Shown here one piece after another: positions 59,781 through 64,000 of a stretch of 64,000 bases of DNA. The translations under genes and the position numbers were made by a program. The stretch comes from Brachyhypopomus gauderio. Taxonomy: Eukaryota; Chordata; Actinopteri; Gymnotiformes; Hypopomidae. Within the stretch, counting starts at the first letter, position 1. Each line of letters starts with the position of its first letter. The stretch covers positions 3,831,216 to 3,895,215 of the forward strand of contig NC_135220.1 in NCBI RefSeq assembly GCF_052324685.1, given 5' to 3'. The notes under the pieces were generated by a model. It was given only the letters and a program-made list of their open reading frames with translations, did not search any database and was not told the DNA's origin.

Positions 59781-61999
59781 CTCTTAGTGGGCGAGCTTAA
59801 CTGTATGATGATTTCCGCCCGCTGTGGAGATGCTAGCTGTCGTTAGGGTACCACCGCTAGCTAGTTTCGATTCATTCCTTTGATGTCCTCGTGCTCGTTG
59901 TTTACATATTCCGCTCCCGAGGAACACGGAGCTGTGAACCTTATTTTGTTGGAACCTTATTTTGCAGTTTTTATAGTTATCTAGTACAGATATTATTGTT
60001 TATTGCGTTTCTAAAGCTGTAATGTCGTCTCAGTTTTTTTTTCTTTATTGCAGTTAATTAGGAGAGGAATGTTTTTTTTTTTTTGGGGGGGGGGCAGGTA
60101 TAATGGTCATGGTTCGCTACTGCTCAACACAGATTTCAGACATGTTTGGGATGTCACGGCAGGTGCTGGAGCTCTCCTGACCATTTGTCTTTTGAAGAGG
60201 CTTCACACTTCCTTTTCATAGATTCTTATGATTGGCTGAACCACAGGGGAGGTTGACTGGGTCTATGGTGGGGAGCTGGGTGGTGTTTACTGGACTTGTA
60301 CAAACTTGCAAAGATCTTGAAAGCATCTCTTCAGATATCCACAGCAGTTCCTTTCAGTTGCTTTTATATGTTTAGTGTTTGTTTGATATTGTTAGCCTAC
60401 CTGCTTTTCCTGTCATAGCTGTTATAGTTTTGCTACGAACTTGACCTTCATGGTCTAGTTTGTTCCTATGACATCTGGATTAGCAATTTTGTTTCTGCTT
60501 GTGAGTACAAGTTTACTTACAGCCACACGAAGACAGTGTGTTGGCGTAATTTCAGAGTAACAATGGGAGAACAGTGTGAACTTCATAATCCTGACCACAC
60601 AATTGTTTTTCATTAGTCACAGTGTATTTTGTGTGTATTCTGTACTTGAAGAGGAACAATCTTCCTTGTGGGTTCTAGGTAATTAATGAATAAAACCATT
60701 TTTATACATTTCTGCACACTTTATGTGTATAGTTATAAACTTGTACACTGCATTACTGGTTGAAGTATGTATGAAAGTTTTCATCTTCGGGTGACAATAC
60801 AAGGCCTTCCATAGCGTTTCTCTTGAGGGGTTTTGCACTTAATGAGCTGTCACAGTGTCGGGCGAACACGGCTTCGAGGAGCTCATTCTCAAAGGTTCTT
60901 TGCCATTTTCAACGTGTTCTTATTCCAAATCATGTGACAAAGTAGAAGATGCAAGCACAATAAACCCCTCTGTGTGTGAAGCCAGCCTGCCGAACACACA
61001 AGCATAAAAAATGACTGTCATGGCCGCCATGAGGAAAGGGCAAATGCATTTGTTTTGTTATTGCCCTTTGCGCCATTCCACCATTGGTTCTGGGGTAATG
61101 TACAACACATGCTGAGGTGCTACACGTTCCCTGTTATTACTTCCCGGTTCCTTGATTGGCAGGTATTTTATGTGAACTGATTTCTATAGAGAAGCTACAT
61201 AAGCTACATGATATTACATGTTAAATGACAAAAAGATTCGCTGTGTAACACAGTTTACCATGGAGACTGTTCATGGTCCATGGCCTGAATATTAAATAGA
61301 TAAAAATGTTCTACTAATTAAGTTAAACCATAATGTTGGTGATAGGGGAACACTCCTTCATTTATCATCTGACTGCTATTTCCTGTGGAGCTGCTCAGCT
61401 GTGGAATAACTGTCCTGTCAGTGTTTGAGATGCAGATACAGTCTCCATCTTTAAGTCTAAGAGATGAATGATGATACACCTTATCCTGCTTGTATTTTCT
61501 CATTTTCTCACTTCACACAGTTACGAGCAGAATGACAGGCAAGGAGAGAAGTTAGACGGAGTGTGTAAGCAATGCTTATGCCGTATTCACTGAGTGATGG
61601 AGGAAGGCTTGTCTCACTGTAGTTCATTTTGTCTCTGAGGGACAGGAGCTCTGTGAAGCACAACAAAGCTCTTCTCTAAGTCACTGTGGACAAAGGCACT
61701 GGCTGAACGCTATAAATGTCAATGTTGGTGCCGTCACTCCATCCTTTCTCCGACAATCACTCAGGTGCACCGTCAGTGGCATGGAGACAACGCCTTCGTG
61801 CCTGTGCCACCATGTGGTCTGATAAGGCATCTACAGGTGCCAGGTGCTTCATTCATGCCAGGGCAGGGAGTTCCCTCGACCCGTCCATCAAAGCCCCAGA
61901 CTGCTTTGTGGTGATAACTATTCTACAGAGTGCTACACATAAAAAAAATTAAAGGAGGTCAACCATGTCATCAAAATGCACCTGCCTCAGACCCACACA

Positions 62000-62056
62000 C
62001 AGAAAGAAAGAGAAAGAGAGAGAGAGGGGGGAGAGAGAGAGAAAGAGGGGGGGGGG

Positions 62057-62092
<36 letters not shown>
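62000..62092. repeat. (GA)n-rich microsatellite
   Basis: GA/GAAA repeats interrupted by a G homopolymer at about 62047-62059. Confidence 0.9.
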
Positions 62093-62413
62093 CAGACTAA
62101 CTGCTGGTCTAGTGACAGTAGAGGACACCCTTAAGGAAAACAAACACCCCTCCTCCAGTTCACTTACTATTCTACTGACCTGCACTGTCTTGTAAAGCTC
62201 TGAAGTTAGTAGTGCCAACAGAAATGTTAAATGCTTTATGCAACAAAAGGAAAACAAATGTTGTTCCTGTATTTAGATTAAATGGTAGACACGAACACTT
62301 ACAGAATCAGGATACTGACTACTGAATTTGACATGTATCCATTATCTGATAAAAGAAATAACTGGTATGTGTATATTTAACATGAAAGTGTGTTAAAGGA
62401 AGGTGTGCGTGTT

Positions 62414-62416
<3 letters not shown>

Positions 62417-62481
<65 letters not shown>
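62417..62481. repeat. (TA)n(GT)n compound microsatellite
   Basis: Short TATATA run followed by about 26 GT dinucleotides. Confidence 0.92.
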
Positions 62482-62484
<3 letters not shown>

Positions 62485-63059
62485 AAAACAGCACAGCACA
62501 GAGAACATCACAGCGTAGAGAACAACACAGCACAGACATTAACACAGCATAGAGAATAGTTGATTATTTTAAAATGAAGTACAGTGAAAAAAGCCTTCCT
62601 CCATCCGTTACTGTATATGGCATCAGCAGTGCCACTCAGATTAACACACTGCAGCCAACTTCATTCACCACCTGTGATTAATTTAATTCTGTTCATTACA
62701 GTGTGAAGTGAGACAATTCACTAAAATTGCATCGTTAAGAGTGTTGGTAATACTACTGAGTATACAGACTAGTTTACTAGTAATATCAGTAGTATAAAAA
62801 CGAGTTTACCAGTAGTAAACTAGCAAGAAAACCATCACTGGTCAGCAACAGGATATAAAGATATTTAATCAAGTACACCTAAAATAAGCCCTCAGTCCCT
62901 CTACAGGTACAGATAAGACAAAAGGGAGATAACTGAGACAATGAGAGACTGAGAATGAGGTGAGATGAGAGGCGAGGAAATGAGAGGAGAAGAACGAAAG
63001 AGGAAAGAGGAGAAACTCAAGGTGTGATTGTGAACTGAAGCTTCCTGTTCTCAGCATAC

Positions 63060-63205
63060 AGTGCTGTAAATATCCTGCTTTAAATACACTGATGTAAATA
63101 TGCTGCTGTAAATATCCTGCTGTAAATACACTGATGTAAATATGCTGCTGTAAATGCACTGCTGTAAATATATTACTGTAAATACATTGATGCAAATATA
63201 CTGCT
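63060..63205. repeat. ~15-bp minisatellite, TGTAAATA core
   Basis: Degenerate repeats of CTGCTGTAAATATAC / CTGATGTAAATATG, about nine copies, close to the window end. Confidence 0.8.
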
Positions 63206-64000
63206 TTTTAACCAGCTTCTCTTTATAAGTACAATTTGGAAAACAGTCTGGTCATTGGTCAGGCCGCTGGTCAGTCATTCAGGAAGGAGTCAAGATGTCG
63301 TTTAGTTGCGGAAGGTCGAACCAAAATAGTCTGCTGCTATTTACAAAATGAATGAGTAAAAGTCTTAGAAATACTCCATAATGTACAAATATAATAAAAG
63401 GTAACAGTGAAACAGCTAAAATCATTATATATTTAATCATTTAAAAAATGGTGTATAAAAGTAACTGCTGATAACTGTGCTTGACTTTATGAATGGGTTA
63501 AAGTACCATAAATCTGCTATCTGCTGTTCCCACGTTCCTCCAACAAACAGGTATATGACACACTGAAGGACATGCAGTATGCAACACAACAACCATTCAG
63601 ATGAAATAACACCATACTAGAGGTGCTACCACTCTCACAGTCTGCACGGTGTACCCACCTGCAGTGGGGAAAATCCCCTCAGACTGTACCATGCAGACAA
63701 GACAGGGCTCTTCAGAGTGTGTGGCTGTGCCTCTGTGGTCCAGCACAGTAGAGTCACTGCTGCCACCAGTCACCTCTTCTATTAAAGCATGCATTGAGTA
63801 ACCTTATGCTGAAGAGAAACCAGAGATGAGGCGTAAGGTAGGGTACACACACACACACACACACACACACATGCACACACACATGTGCATGCACACACCT
63901 ACACATACACACACGCGCACACACATTCACTTTATTTCTTTCCTGGACACCTAGATCTATACCATGCTTCAGCTCTTTAAATATTCTTTAAGCAACTCCA

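Larger units (their letters stand above)
58655..64000. other. Upstream flank of kcna10, no gene supported
   Basis: No exon is recognised. It contains the hAT-like segment at 59448-59780, a GA-rich run (62000-62092), (TA)n(GT)n (62417-62481), a TGTAAATA minisatellite (63060-63205) and CA runs (63844-63872 and 63873-63925). A non-coding kcna10 leader exon may lie here but cannot be placed. Confidence 0.5.

Overview
The window looks like teleost fish nuclear DNA. It has split vertebrate genes with GT-AG introns (etv7, bcl2l14), a single-exon Shaker-type potassium channel (kcna10), long CA/GT microsatellites, and a dense mix of fish-type transposons (Ty3/gypsy, RTE, L2-like, Tc1, hAT, piggyBac). 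I cannot name the species. All exon structures were built by eye from reading frames, splice consensus and phase.

Layout. 1-4.9 kb is transposon-rich: the 3' end of a decayed Ty3/gypsy chromovirus with its 3' LTR, then a piggyBac-like element that carries both a solo LTR and a hAT-type MITE. 5.4-13.8 kb holds two tandem minus-strand copies of a two-exon class I SAM-dependent methyltransferase, separated by about 6 kb of repeats. 15.2-20.1 kb holds etv7 on the plus strand, with eight coding exons that keep phase and give a 347-residue protein. An interferon/STAT-type composite site lies upstream of its start codon. 20.1-23.5 kb contains a hAT element with another element nested inside, a 751-bp solo LTR and a Tc1 fragment.

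24.1-36.5 kb is the most striking part: seven complete copies and one partial copy of a roughly 1.68-kb tandem repeat. The central copies alternate between two variants, so the real period is a dimer of about 3.35 kb. A diverged relic of the same unit lies just outside the array, broken by an L2-like insertion. 40.2-44.4 kb holds bcl2l14 on the minus strand. 44.5-56.9 kb has no gene I can support, but carries a 12-bp and a 33-bp minisatellite and another solo LTR. kcna10 (minus strand) lies at 57.0-58.7 kb. The rest, to 64 kb, is non-coding with microsatellites and degraded repeats.

The genes do not form an operon-like unit. The etv7-bcl2l14 neighbourhood recalls the mammalian ETV6-BCL2L14 neighbourhood and may be a conserved linkage. 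The satellite array lies between these two convergent genes.
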